64,000 bases of DNA from Pelagerythrobacter rhizovicinus. Lineage in GTDB: Bacteria; Pseudomonadota; Alphaproteobacteria; Sphingomonadales; Sphingomonadaceae. Below, in pieces: positions 48,135 through 57,440 of the stretch. A program made the translations under genes and the position numbers. The stretch spans positions 1,176,501 through 1,240,500 of the forward strand of contig NZ_SDPV01000001.1 in NCBI RefSeq assembly GCF_004135625.1. Direction: 5' to 3'. The notes under the pieces were generated by a model. It saw nothing but the letters and a program-made list of their open reading frames with translations, did no database searches and was not told the DNA's origin. The stretch's first letter is position 1, and each line of letters starts with the position of its first letter.

Positions 48135-48786
48135 CACGCAATATCCATTCTCCAAGGGCATGAGCCCGCGCGCGGAACAGTTCGGCGCGCCAGCTCGGGT
48201 TGCCGGGCGCGGCCGCATTCCAGCGCGGCGGCGGCGAGGCGGCCGCGCGCACGTCCCACCGCATCCGGGCGGAGGAAAGATCGCGCTCCGCATCGAGCCG
48301 CACCAACCACAGCGGCACGCCATGCTTCTCCGCCGCGAGGCTCAGCCGGCGCGAGGCGGTGAAATCGAGCGCTTTCGGGTTGCCCGTCAGTTCGCCGATC
48401 ACGAAGGCGAGGTCGCGGCAGCGCAGCCCTTCCTCCAGGGCGAACAGCGCATCCTCCGCCTTCTCCGCCACGACATGGATCAGCCGGCGGCGCAGCTCCG
48501 CCGGAAGCCCGGGGCGGTAAGGCCGCCCGGTGAGCCGCACCGCCGCACGATCCTGCACCCACAGGACGGCACGGCGGTCCTCGTCTTCGGCAAGCGACGA
48601 ACGCAACGCATCGCAGGCAAGTGCCAGCGCCAAGCCTGCCCCGCCGCCCTCGCATCCGCTGGCAAAGATCTCGCTATGCGCAGGCGCGGCAAGCCCCGGC
48701 CGCCAGCGCATGCTGCGCGCGGCGGCGAGCGCATCGACATCGCACAGGTCGGAAAGCATCGTGGCAGGCATATGGGAACGACTCAT
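48049..48786 (-). CDS. imuA: ImuA, RecA-like mutasome protein
   Basis: ImuA is a RecA/SulA-like accessory protein required for ImuB-DnaE2 mutagenesis in related bacteria. The 245-residue product has a RecA-like core with LALALACDALR, a Walker-B-like RRAVLWVQDRAA strand, LAFVIGELTGNPKALDFTASRRL and WRAELFRARAHALGEW near the end. The P-loop region reads SGCEGGGAGLALALA and is degenerate, as usual for ImuA. AGAGG lies 5 bases before the ATG. A LexA box overlaps that ribosome-binding site. Confidence 0.9.
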   Translation of the reverse strand: MSRSHMPATMLSDLCDVDALAAARSMRWRPGLAAPAHSEIFASGCEGGGAGLALALACDALRSSLAEDEDRRAVLWVQDRAAVRLTGRPYRPGLPAELRRRLIHVVAEKAEDALFALEEGLRCRDLAFVIGELTGNPKALDFTASRRLSLAAEKHGVPLWLVRLDAERDLSSARMRWDVRAAASPPPRWNAAAPGNPSWRAELFRARAHALGEWILRDDGRSLVAAPPHSVGVAAAAGDRPLASG

Positions 48787-48788
48787 TT

Positions 48789-48803
48789 GTTCCTCTTATG
48801 TTC
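48789..48803 (-). promoter_or_regulatory. LexA (SOS) box before imuA-imuB
   Basis: Read toward imuA it is GAAC-ATAAGAG-GAAC, an exact GTTC-N7-GTTC match on the other strand. TTGCCA, 17 bases and CATAAG form a reasonable promoter with its -10 overlapping the box. The imuA ATG is 2 bases beyond the box. Confidence 0.85.
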
Positions 48804-48889
48804 CTGCTGACAGGGGTTGGCAACCCTCCACCCAGGCAAGGAACGAAAGCTCCCGCCGCCCCGTTGCCATCACGAAAGGAGCCATTCTC

Positions 48890-49372
48890 ATGAAATACCG
48901 CCAAGGCGATCCCGACAAGCTGAAGACCAAATTCTGGACGGCGCTCGCGGATTCGCCGTTCCTCTTCCTCCAGCTCGACAGCGACACCACCAGCGCGGTG
49001 CCGATGAGCGCGCAGCTCGACAAGGACGCGAACAGCGCGATCTGGTTCTTCACCCACAAGCAGGGCAAGTTCGCCGAGCTCGGCCCGGCCACCGCGACCT
49101 TCGAGAGCAAGGGCCACGACATCTATGCCCGCTTCCACGGCATGCTGACGGTCGAGACCAGCCAGGAACGCTTCGATCAGTTCTGGAGCAACTTCGCCGA
49201 AGCCTGGTTCGATGGCGGCAAGGACGATCCCGACATCCTGTTCCTGCGCATGGACCTGGGCGAGGCAGAAATCTGGGACGGCGACATGGGCCTGCTCGAC
49301 ACTGCCAAGATGGCGCTCGGCATGGACGTGCGCGAGGACGCGAGCGAGCACCACGCCGACACCCGGCTCTAG
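48890..49372 (+). CDS. Pyridoxamine-5'-phosphate oxidase-like / general stress protein 26 family
   Basis: The 160-residue product has a split-barrel flavin-binding fold: FWTALADSPFLFLQLDSD, then NSAIWFFTHKQGKF and ARFHGMLTVETSQERFDQFW. Members bind FMN, FAD or F420-like cofactors and are often stress-induced; the substrate is unknown. AAAGGAG lies 9 bases before the ATG. It diverges from imuA across 103 bases that hold the LexA box. That makes dual SOS control possible, but the box lies about 87 bases from this start. Confidence 0.85.
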   Translation: MKYRQGDPDKLKTKFWTALADSPFLFLQLDSDTTSAVPMSAQLDKDANSAIWFFTHKQGKFAELGPATATFESKGHDIYARFHGMLTVETSQERFDQFWSNFAEAWFDGGKDDPDILFLRMDLGEAEIWDGDMGLLDTAKMALGMDVREDASEHHADTRL

Positions 49373-49394
49373 AGAAAAATCCGGCGATAAAGAA

Positions 49395-49422
49395 AAAGGG
49401 CTGCCTCGCGAGGCAGCCCTTT
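49395..49422. terminator. Bidirectional rho-independent terminator
   Basis: A perfectly self-complementary 28-bp sequence (AAAGGGCTGCCTCG plus its inverse) has A-rich and T-rich flanks on either side. It lies between the convergent stress-protein-26-like and amino-acid permease genes and should stop both transcripts. Confidence 0.9.
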
Positions 49423-49446
49423 CCCGTTTTCCCAGAAAGGGAGAGC

Positions 49447-51030
49447 TCAGCCGGTCCGTCCCTCCGGATGGATCGGGATCATAGTCTCCTCCCCGCCGAT
49501 GTCGTCCACCACTTCCACGATCCCGCGGCCCAGATGGCTGCGCCTGCGGCTGTAGAGGAAGTAGATCGCGATCCCGATCGCGCCCCAGGCCGGCAGCACA
49601 AGGATCGCCTCGATCGGCAGGTTGACGTAAAGAAACACGCACCCTGCAAGCGCCAGCGGCGCGACAATCCATACGCCTGCCATGCGGAACGGCCGCTTGC
49701 GATGCGGATCCTTCACACGCAGGACCATCACCGTCACCGCCACCATGAAGAAGGCGTAGAGCGTACCCGCGTTGGCATAGTCCGCAAGCAGACCGACCGG
49801 GAAGAACGCGGCGCCCACCGCCACTACCAACCCGGTGAGGAACGTCACGATGTGCGGCGTCTTCCACTTCGGATGCACCGTGCTGAGCCGTTCGGGCAGC
49901 AGGCCGTCGCGGCTCATGACGAAGAAGATGCGCGTCTGCGCGAAGATCAGCACGAGAATGACCGAGGGCAGCGCCAGGAACGCCGCGACGCCCAGCATGT
50001 TGCCGACCCCCGACCAGCCGATCTGGCGCAGCACGTGCGCCAGCGCCTCATCGGAGCAGACGAGCGACGCGGCATATTGCGGCAGCGCACACTGGCGCGC
50101 GAGCTCTTCGGATCCGGCGGGGAACGGGATGCCGTTCGGCCCCATGATGGGCTGCCCGCCGATAGTGCCGATCGCGCCGGCCGCGACGAGAATGTAGAAT
50201 ACCGTACAGAACAGCAGCGACCCGATCAGGCCGAAAGGCACGTTGCGCTGCGGATTCTTGGTTTCCTCGGCGGCGGTGGAAACCGCGTCGAAGCCGACGT
50301 AGGCGAAGAAGATCGTCGCCGCCGCGCCGACTGCGCCGAGCCCGGTGCCGATACCTCCGAATACGCCGGCGGGCAGGAACGGATTGAACTTGTCCACGTC
50401 GAATTCCGCACTCGTGAACGTCAGCGCGACGAACGCCGTGAGCGCAGTGACCTTGATTGCCACGAGAACGGCGTTGACCTTCGCGCTCTCGCTCGTGCCG
50501 ATCATCAGCAGACCGGTAATCAGCATCGCGATGAGTAGCGCAGGCAGGTTGATGAGCCCGCCCGGCGCACCACCCAGGGCCAGCGGCCCCGCACTAAGCC
50601 ACGCCGGCAATTGTATGCCGAGAAATTCGTTCAGTATCGTACCGGTGAAATAGCCCGACCAGCCGACCGAAACCGCACTGGCGGCCACCGCATATTCGAG
50701 GATCAGTGCCCAGCCTACTGTCCATGCGAGAAACTCGCCGACCGAGGCATAACTATAGGTGTAGGCGGAACCGGCCACCGGGATCATCGCGGCGACTTCG
50801 GCATAGCACAGCGCGGCGACGATGCAGACCGCGCCGGCAATGGCGAAGGCGAGCATCAGGCCCGGTCCGGCCTTTTGAGCGCCGGCGGCGGTCAGCACGA
50901 AAATGCCTGTACCGATGATGCAGCCGATGCCGAACAGCATCAGTTGCAAGCCGCTCAACGAGCGGTGCAGCGATTTGCGCTCCGCCGTTGCAAGGATTGC
51001 ATCCAGCGGTTTGACACGATCGAATAGCAT
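49447..51030 (-). CDS. APC-family amino acid permease
   Basis: The 527-residue inner-membrane transporter has about 12-14 membrane segments. Its first helix carries the APC substrate motif LMLFGIGCIIGTGIFVLTA, and CYAEVAAMIPVAGSAYTYSY is in helix 3. The length and sequence style are those of cationic or broad-specificity amino-acid transporters (CAT/YfnA type). Substrate is not determinable. It ends at the bidirectional terminator. Confidence 0.9.
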   Translation of the reverse strand: MLFDRVKPLDAILATAERKSLHRSLSGLQLMLFGIGCIIGTGIFVLTAAGAQKAGPGLMLAFAIAGAVCIVAALCYAEVAAMIPVAGSAYTYSYASVGEFLAWTVGWALILEYAVAASAVSVGWSGYFTGTILNEFLGIQLPAWLSAGPLALGGAPGGLINLPALLIAMLITGLLMIGTSESAKVNAVLVAIKVTALTAFVALTFTSAEFDVDKFNPFLPAGVFGGIGTGLGAVGAAATIFFAYVGFDAVSTAAEETKNPQRNVPFGLIGSLLFCTVFYILVAAGAIGTIGGQPIMGPNGIPFPAGSEELARQCALPQYAASLVCSDEALAHVLRQIGWSGVGNMLGVAAFLALPSVILVLIFAQTRIFFVMSRDGLLPERLSTVHPKWKTPHIVTFLTGLVVAVGAAFFPVGLLADYANAGTLYAFFMVAVTVMVLRVKDPHRKRPFRMAGVWIVAPLALAGCVFLYVNLPIEAILVLPAWGAIGIAIYFLYSRRRSHLGRGIVEVVDDIGGEETMIPIHPEGRTG

Positions 51031-51125
51031 TCGGGGGCTCTCCGCGGCCCGCAGCAGGACTTCCCCGCCCCTCCCAGCCGGCGCGCCGTTTTATGCAATC
51101 GCGCTGCGCTGACAAGCGGGATTCA

Positions 51126-52562
51126 TCAACCTGTCAACAAACCCGGGAAGAGGCCGAACAGCAGGATGAGGCTCACCGCCGCCGGGCACAGCCACGCGAC
51201 GACAAAGCGCCATAGGGCGAATGCCCCACCGGAAAGTCCGCTCTCCGCCTCGATCAGGCGCCGGTCGGCCTTCCATCCGACGAAGATCGCCAGCAGGAGC
51301 CCCGCAAGCGGCAGCATGATCTTGCCGGTAAAGCCGTCGAGCGTGTCGAGGATATCGGTCTCCGCGAAGATGCCCCAGAAACCCAGGGGGCGAACGTCGG
51401 CCCAGACGTTGTAACCGAGAGCACAGGCAACCCCGATCAGGAAGGCGAGCAGGCCGAGCAACATCGCAGCCACCGGTCTGCGCAGGCCGAAACGATCGAT
51501 CGCCCACGCGGTCGGGCCTTCGAGCAGCGAGATGGAGCTGGTCAGCGCGGCAAAGAAGATCAGGATGAAAAACAGCAGGCCGATCAGCGATCCCGCAGGC
51601 ATGGTCTGGAATGCGACCGGCAGCGACTGGAAGATCAGCGCCGGTCCGGCCGAGGGATCGAGGCCCACGCCGAGGACGATGGGAAAGATCATCAGGCCTG
51701 CGACCAGCGCCACGGCGGTATCGGTAAGGCTGATCGTTGCCGCCGTCGGTGCGAGATTCACGTCTTTTGCGACATATGCGCCGTAGGTGATCAGTCCTCC
51801 CGCTCCCAGGCTGAGCGAAAAGAACGCCTGGCCGAGCGCCTCGTTCATCACCGGTGGGGTGAGCTTGGAAAAGTCCGGCGTGAACAGGAAAGCGAGAGCG
51901 CGGCCGAAATCCCCCGTGAACGCTCCGTAGATCGTGATGCAGACGAGAAGCGCGAAGAACGCCGGCATCAACCAGGTTGCCGCCTTCTCGATTCCGTCAT
52001 GCACCCCGCTGGCAACGATCCACACCGTCACCGCCATGAACGCCGCATGGACTAGGATGAGGCGGACGGGACTCTCGAACAGCGCCCCCATCATCCCGCT
52101 CACGGCATCCTGCCCTATGTCGGGGAAGGCGCCGCGGAAGGGCTCGCCGGCCAACGCATTGGAAAGGAAGTCACCGCCGGAAAGCCAGACGTAATAGATC
52201 ACCCAGCCGGCGACGACCGAGTAGAACGAGAGAATCAGAAAGCCGGCCAGGATCTCGATCCCGCCAAAAACCCGCCATCGACGGGAAACACCGGAACGCT
52301 CCGCCACCCGGGAGGCGGACTGAACCGCGTCCGACTTGCCCGCTCGGCCGACGACGAATTCGGACAGCATCAGCGGCATCCCGATGAGCAGAACGCAGCC
52401 GAGATAGAACAGCACGAAAGCGCCCCCGCCGTTCTCGCCGACGAGCGTGGGGAAACGCCAGATATTGCCGAGGCCGACCGCCGCCCCGACCGCCGCTAGA
52501 ATGAAGGCCATGCGGGAGGACCAGCCCTGCTCCCCTCCCTGTGCGCCCGGCGTTGCGACCAT
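51126..52562 (-). CDS. Sodium:neurotransmitter symporter (NSS) family transporter
   Basis: The 478-residue product has about 11-12 membrane helices. The first helix contains the NSS motif FILAAVGAAVGLGNIWRFP with Na-binding residues, and a later QAFFSLSLGAGGLITYGAY lines the substrate site. LeuT-like bacterial members import amino acids with sodium. ATG 52562 has GGGAG at 6 bases; the frame opens 39 bases upstream. It diverges from panB over about 100 bases. Confidence 0.92.
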   Translation of the reverse strand: MVATPGAQGGEQGWSSRMAFILAAVGAAVGLGNIWRFPTLVGENGGGAFVLFYLGCVLLIGMPLMLSEFVVGRAGKSDAVQSASRVAERSGVSRRWRVFGGIEILAGFLILSFYSVVAGWVIYYVWLSGGDFLSNALAGEPFRGAFPDIGQDAVSGMMGALFESPVRLILVHAAFMAVTVWIVASGVHDGIEKAATWLMPAFFALLVCITIYGAFTGDFGRALAFLFTPDFSKLTPPVMNEALGQAFFSLSLGAGGLITYGAYVAKDVNLAPTAATISLTDTAVALVAGLMIFPIVLGVGLDPSAGPALIFQSLPVAFQTMPAGSLIGLLFFILIFFAALTSSISLLEGPTAWAIDRFGLRRPVAAMLLGLLAFLIGVACALGYNVWADVRPLGFWGIFAETDILDTLDGFTGKIMLPLAGLLLAIFVGWKADRRLIEAESGLSGGAFALWRFVVAWLCPAAVSLILLFGLFPGLLTG

Positions 52563-52664
52563 CGGTGACTCCCTTCCCGTTCGTTTGAGCCCCTGTTGCA
52601 AGTTTTACGCGCGAGGCCAAGGGCATGGTTGGCGACTGCCCACCGGCGGGCTAGAAGGCGCGCC

Positions 52665-53534
52665 ATGTCCACGACCTTCCAGCTCGACACCGCGACCAGT
52701 CGCGCGACGCCCACCCCTCAGCCGATGCGGCGCCTGACGGTCCCCAAGATTCGCCAGCGCAAGAAGGACGGCGTGACCGAAGAACCGCTGGTCATGCTGA
52801 CGGCTTATACTGCGCGGCAGGCACAGTTGCTCGACACCCATTGCGACTTGCTGCTGGTCGGGGATTCGCTCGGCCAGGTGATTTACGGCCTCCCATCCAC
52901 GATCCCGGTCACCCTCGACATGATGGCCAATCACGCCGCCGCGGTAGTGCGCGGCAGCTATCATGCGGTGGTGATCGTGGACATGCCGTTCGGCAGTTAC
53001 GAAGCTTCGCCGGAGCAGGCGTTCGAGAGTGCCTCGCGGTTGCTCAAGGAAAGCGGTGCTGCCGGAGTGAAGCTCGAAGGCGGCGCTGCGATGGCGGAGA
53101 CGGTCGCCTTCCTCACCCAGCGCGGCATTCCGGTGATGGGTCATGTCGGGCTAACTCCGCAGGCGGTGAACGTCCTGGGCGGTTATGCGGCACGCGGGCG
53201 CAGCGATGCGGAGGCCGGAAAGATCGTCGGTGATGCCAAGGCGCTCGACGAGGCAGGTGCGTTCGCAGTCGTGGTCGAGGGTGTGGTCGAGCCGATCGCA
53301 ATCGAGGTAACCGAGAGCATCTCGTGCCCCACGATCGGCATCGGAGCCTCGGCCCGGTGCGACGGGCAAGTCCTCGTGTCGGAGGATATGCTCGGCATGT
53401 TCGAACGCGTCCCACGCTTCGTGAAGCGGTACGAGGAAATCGCCGAGGTGATCGCCAAGGCGGCGGAAACTTACGCCGCCGAAGTGCGCAGCCGCGCCTT
53501 TCCCGGCGAGGAGCAGACCTACCAGCCCAAATAG
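52665..53534 (+). CDS. panB: Ketopantoate hydroxymethyltransferase
   Basis: PanB makes ketopantoate from 2-oxoisovalerate and methylene-THF in pantothenate synthesis. It shares its oxoacid substrate with leuA, and CoaD elsewhere in this window acts later in the CoA pathway. The 289-residue product has [47 protein letters not shown] and [17 protein letters not shown], all catalytic or Mg-binding segments. An extension of about 30 residues precedes the core. ATG 52665 is the first good start. Confidence 0.95.
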   Translation: MSTTFQLDTATSRATPTPQPMRRLTVPKIRQRKKDGVTEEPLVMLTAYTARQAQLLDTHCDLLLVGDSLGQVIYGLPSTIPVTLDMMANHAAAVVRGSYHAVVIVDMPFGSYEASPEQAFESASRLLKESGAAGVKLEGGAAMAETVAFLTQRGIPVMGHVGLTPQAVNVLGGYAARGRSDAEAGKIVGDAKALDEAGAFAVVVEGVVEPIAIEVTESISCPTIGIGASARCDGQVLVSEDMLGMFERVPRFVKRYEEIAEVIAKAAETYAAEVRSRAFPGEEQTYQPK

Positions 53535-53630
53535 GCCGGCGAACGGCGGCGCGGGGAACTTGCGATTCCGCGACGGATTTTCTAGCGCGCGCTCGCTTCC
53601 CAAGCGCAGATATTTCGACGGGACCGCTGC

Positions 53631-54704
53631 ATGGCCACGCTGCTTCGCTTCTACACGTTCTCCTTCATCTTCACACTGATCTGCCTCGGGCTTGGCGCGT
53701 GGTACGGTTGGACGAGTTCGGGAGGCAACCTAGGTGCCACTGCATCGCTGCTGTGGATCATCGTCGTGCTCTCTGTGCTCGAAGTGTCGCTCAGCTTCGA
53801 CAACGCCGTGGTCAACGCCTCGGTGCTCAAGGAGATGGACGAGGTCTGGCAGCGACGCTTCCTCACCTGGGGCATCGCCTTTGCCGTATTCGGTATGCGC
53901 GTCGTGTTTCCCCTGGCAATCGTCGCCATCGCAGCAGGGCTAGGACCGATCGAGACGCTCAATCTCTCGCTCAACGATCCCCAGCGTTACGAGGAAATCG
54001 TCAGCTCCGCGCACGTCGGTATTGCAGGCTTCGGCGGTGCGTTCCTCACTATGGTAGGACTCAAGTTCTTCTTCAATCTCGACAAGGACGTCCACTGGAT
54101 CCGTATCGTCGAGGTCCAGCTCGCCCGTTTCGCGGCGCTGCCCGCCGCGGAAATCGCGCTGCTGCTGCTAACGCTGTGGGGCATCTCGACCATGCTCGAT
54201 CCCGCCGACGCGCTGACGTTTCTTGTCGCCGGTATTCTCGGTCTGGTCACCTTCATCGCGGTCGAGGGCGTCAACACGATCCTCGAGATGCGGGCCGAGG
54301 CGGCGCGGCTGCAGGGCGCCGTGGTGCGCAGCGGACTCGGTGGCTTCCTCTACCTCAACGTGCTCGACGCTTCGTTCAGCTTCGACGGCGTGATCGGCGC
54401 GTTCGCGCTTTCGAACAACATGATCGTGATCGCGCTCGGCCTCTCGATCGGTGCGATGTTCGTCCGTTCGATGACCATCCACCTGGTCAAGCAGGGCACG
54501 CTGGCACAGTACCGTTTCCTTGAGAACGGCGCGTTCTGGGCGATCATCGTGCTCGGGATGATCATGTTGTTTTCGTCCGTCGCCCATATACCGGAGACGA
54601 TCACCGGCCTGATCGGCGCTGTCCTGATCGGTCTGTCGCTATGGTGGTCGATCCGTCACAATCGCCGGGAGAGCCTCGGCGAGGCGAGCGGGACAGCCGG
54701 CTAG
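53631..54704 (+). CDS. DUF475 (TerC-like) membrane protein
   Basis: The 357-residue product has about nine membrane segments. It has two TerC-like repeat motifs with buried acidic residues, LEVSLSFDNAVVNASVLKEM near residue 50 and LDASFSFDGVIGAFALSNN near residue 245. The TerC superfamily is linked to metal-ion export or metallation of exported proteins; DUF475 itself is uncharacterised. Its 3' end overlaps the convergent symporter gene by 104 bases. Confidence 0.88.
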   Translation: MATLLRFYTFSFIFTLICLGLGAWYGWTSSGGNLGATASLLWIIVVLSVLEVSLSFDNAVVNASVLKEMDEVWQRRFLTWGIAFAVFGMRVVFPLAIVAIAAGLGPIETLNLSLNDPQRYEEIVSSAHVGIAGFGGAFLTMVGLKFFFNLDKDVHWIRIVEVQLARFAALPAAEIALLLLTLWGISTMLDPADALTFLVAGILGLVTFIAVEGVNTILEMRAEAARLQGAVVRSGLGGFLYLNVLDASFSFDGVIGAFALSNNMIVIALGLSIGAMFVRSMTIHLVKQGTLAQYRFLENGAFWAIIVLGMIMLFSSVAHIPETITGLIGAVLIGLSLWWSIRHNRRESLGEASGTAG

Positions 54705-55641
54705 CGAGCGGTGCCGACACGACCAGCTGCAGCAGGTGATAGACGAGCAGCGGCGCCATCACGAGTCCGGCGCTCGCCGGCGGAAAGAGGATCAGCGCGA
54801 TGGGTGCGCCGCTCACGACGCTCTTGTGTGCGCCTGCGAACATGAACGAGATGCGTGTTGGCCTGTCGAGGCGGAAAAGGCCGGCAAAAAGCCAGCTGCC
54901 GCCGAAGCCGACCGTCAGAAATGCCACCAGCAACCCGAGCAGCAGCGACCATTGCGCCATTCCGAGGGTGCTCCAGATCCCGCGCTCGACTGCACCTGAA
55001 AACGCCACGTAGACCGCAATCGCGATTGCCAGCCGGTCCATGGTCGAAACGAGCGCCGGGTGGCTGCGCACCCAGGGGCCGCCGACACCTTGCAGTGCCT
55101 GCCCCAGCACGAATGGCAGGACGAGGAGAGCGAATATCTTGGCCAATCCTCCGAAGCCGAGGTCCGCGGTCGCGAATCCTCCCATGACTGCGAAAAGCGG
55201 CGCGGTGAGAAACACGCCGACGATGTTGAGCATCGCCGCCGCAACGACCGAACCGGCGACATCTCCGCCCGCTATCGAACTGTAAGCGGTGGCCGACTGT
55301 ACCGTCGAAGCGAGTGTTCCGAGAAAGAGCAGACCGATCGCAAGCTCCTGCGGCAAATGGCCGAAAGCAAGGCGAGACAATCCCAGCCCGGTCAGCGCCA
55401 TGGCCCCGAAGCACCAGACGAGGAGCGGCAGGAGAAATCTGGCGTCGCGCAATCCGCGTAGCACCTCGTCTCGCGGCAGTCGCAATCCGTTGAGCATAAA
55501 CAGCGCGAATATGGCTACGTTCGAGATCGCCTGTGCAACCGTGCGTCCCGCGCCGATAGCAGGGAAAATCGTCGCAAGAGCGATGGTCAGGACAAGCAGG
55601 CGGACCATCGGATCGATGCGCAAGATGGTGGAAACGATCAC
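54601..55641 (-). CDS. Bile acid:sodium symporter-like (SBF) membrane protein
   Basis: The 346-residue product has about nine to ten membrane segments, with NVAIFALFMLNGLRLP, LASTVQSATAYSSIAGGDVAGSV (the sodium-site crossover region) and AGAHKSVVSGAPIALILF. It resembles the YfeH/PF13593 branch of the BASS superfamily. The last 30 residues are Arg/Ser/Gly-rich and hydrophilic, and lie entirely within the overlap with the DUF475 gene, suggesting a late shift of the stop codon. Substrate unknown. Confidence 0.87.
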   Translation of the reverse strand: MIVSTILRIDPMVRLLVLTIALATIFPAIGAGRTVAQAISNVAIFALFMLNGLRLPRDEVLRGLRDARFLLPLLVWCFGAMALTGLGLSRLAFGHLPQELAIGLLFLGTLASTVQSATAYSSIAGGDVAGSVVAAAMLNIVGVFLTAPLFAVMGGFATADLGFGGLAKIFALLVLPFVLGQALQGVGGPWVRSHPALVSTMDRLAIAIAVYVAFSGAVERGIWSTLGMAQWSLLLGLLVAFLTVGFGGSWLFAGLFRLDRPTRISFMFAGAHKSVVSGAPIALILFPPASAGLVMAPLLVYHLLQLVVSAPLASRLSRSPRRGSPGDCDGSTTIATDRSGQRRSGR

Positions 55642-55682
55642 AGGCGCGGCAATGCCTAACGGCCGTCCGCCTGTCGAGAGGA

Positions 55683-57440
55683 CTACGGAGAGGTCAGCGC
55701 CCGGGCGGCCGCGACCTCACCCGACGCGGTCAACGCTCCGGCGAGCGCGTGCCTTGCCTGCCGATTGCTGCGGCTGAGGCGATACGCATGCTCTGCGGCA
55801 TCCCGCGCACCGGCGATGTCGTCCTGCAGCAGTGCCACCTCCGCCTTTAACGCCCACAGCCGTGGATCACGCTCGCCGCCGGACGCAAGCGCGCGATCGA
55901 GCATCGCGGCCCCCTCCTCCTGCCGCCCGAACTCGAGAGCAAGCAACGCGAGCATCGTTGCCGCCTCCCGGTTGCGAGGCTCACCGCGCAGATGGCCTGC
56001 GAGCAGCGCGTAGGCTGCGCGCGTGTCTTCGCGAGCCGCGTGCGCCGCGAACATCCGCCGCGTCAGTGGCCATGGCCTGCGGATGCCGGCTGCGGCACGA
56101 TAGCGTCGGAGCGCCTCACCGGGCCGGCCCGCCGCGAGGAAGGCGTCACCTGCGAGTCCGAGCGCATCGGACGAACCGGGAAAGCGTGTGCGAAACGCCT
56201 CGCCCGCCACAATCGCTTCCTGCAGCCGCTGCGATGCGATCAATCCCCGGACGAGCGCGACAGCATCGACGCCGCTGGCCGCATCCCGCGCCCCCGCGAT
56301 CTCCACGGGAACCGAGGTTGCCATCGGGGCCGTATGCGGGTCGCGAAAGCGCGCCGCTTTTTCCAGGAGCGGCGCGGCCTCGTCCCGCTGCCCCAGCGAT
56401 TCGTAGGCGCGGCCCACGATCTCGACAAAGTATGGATCGGCGTCCGGAAGCATCGCCGCTTTGCCGAAACGGTAGACCAGTTCGCGATCGTTCCCCGAAA
56501 GATGCAGCGCATGGACGAGCAGCTGGCGCACGCGGCGATTGTCGGGCTGACTCGCAAGGAGACGATCGAACCGCTGCGCCGCACTGGCGGGATTGCCGCG
56601 TTGAAGGTCGATCACGCCCGACAGCAGGGCTGCTGCCGGACTTGTCCGGTCGAGATCGCTTCGGCGCGACAGCAGGCTTTGGGCGAGTTCGAAATCGCCC
56701 GCCCTGGCGGCGATGGCCGCCTGGAGGAAATAAGGGCGCGGATCATCGGGAGCGACTTCGGCCATGCGCCGCGCGGCCGCCAGCATATCCCCCGCCCTTC
56801 CGCTTTCTCCCAGGCTTGCAGCATAGTCAGCCAGCACCTCTGGATTGTCCGGAGCAACCTCCAGCGCGGACTCGAACCACGGCAATGCCGCAGGCATGCC
56901 GTACGCATCGCGGACCAACTGGCCCCGGAACTGCAATGCCTCGGGGTTGCGGGGACCCAGTGCAATGGCGCGATCGGCGGCTTCGATGGCCATGGTATGT
57001 TCGCCGCCGAGGTAGCGCAGCCGGCCAATATCCACCCACAATTCCGGGTCGTCCTGATCGGCACGCAGTGCACGATCGAGCGCCGCTCCGGCAGCGGCGA
57101 GGTTTCCCGCACGCATCTCCAGCACGCCGAGCATATGAAAGCCGCGCGCTTCCGTGGCCGGCGAGAATTCGCCCGATGCGAGCCAGTCGCGCGCCTGCAG
57201 AACCTCGCCCTGCACAAGTTCCGCCTGACCGAGATAGGCCGCCACATCCTCCCGAGGAGTTCCCTCCTCCATCATCCGGCGCAGCACGATCTCGGCGGTC
57301 AGCCCGTCGCCACGTTCCAGCGCGGCACGTGCGGCATCGAGGGGCGCAAGCTCGGCGTCCCCCCGCCCGCACGCGCCGAGTGCCAGCGCCGCGAGGCCAG
57401 CCATCGCCATGCGAAGAAAGGCGTCAGGTCTGGAGGTCAT
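55683..57440 (-). CDS. prsT: XrtA/PEP-CTERM system TPR-repeat lipoprotein PrsT
   Basis: The 585-residue product starts MTSRPDAFLRMAMAG and has a lipoprotein signal ending LALGAC, so Cys26 is the predicted lipidated residue. The rest is at least ten TPR-like helical pairs (for example AGAALDRALRADQDDPELW and AIEAADRAIALGPRNPEAL). PrsT proteins accompany the PEP-CTERM/exosortase exopolysaccharide system, probably as periplasmic scaffolds. ATG 57440 overlaps prsR by 17 bases. Confidence 0.87.
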   Translation of the reverse strand: MTSRPDAFLRMAMAGLAALALGACGRGDAELAPLDAARAALERGDGLTAEIVLRRMMEEGTPREDVAAYLGQAELVQGEVLQARDWLASGEFSPATEARGFHMLGVLEMRAGNLAAAGAALDRALRADQDDPELWVDIGRLRYLGGEHTMAIEAADRAIALGPRNPEALQFRGQLVRDAYGMPAALPWFESALEVAPDNPEVLADYAASLGESGRAGDMLAAARRMAEVAPDDPRPYFLQAAIAARAGDFELAQSLLSRRSDLDRTSPAAALLSGVIDLQRGNPASAAQRFDRLLASQPDNRRVRQLLVHALHLSGNDRELVYRFGKAAMLPDADPYFVEIVGRAYESLGQRDEAAPLLEKAARFRDPHTAPMATSVPVEIAGARDAASGVDAVALVRGLIASQRLQEAIVAGEAFRTRFPGSSDALGLAGDAFLAAGRPGEALRRYRAAAGIRRPWPLTRRMFAAHAAREDTRAAYALLAGHLRGEPRNREAATMLALLALEFGRQEEGAAMLDRALASGGERDPRLWALKAEVALLQDDIAGARDAAEHAYRLSRSNRQARHALAGALTASGEVAAARALTSP

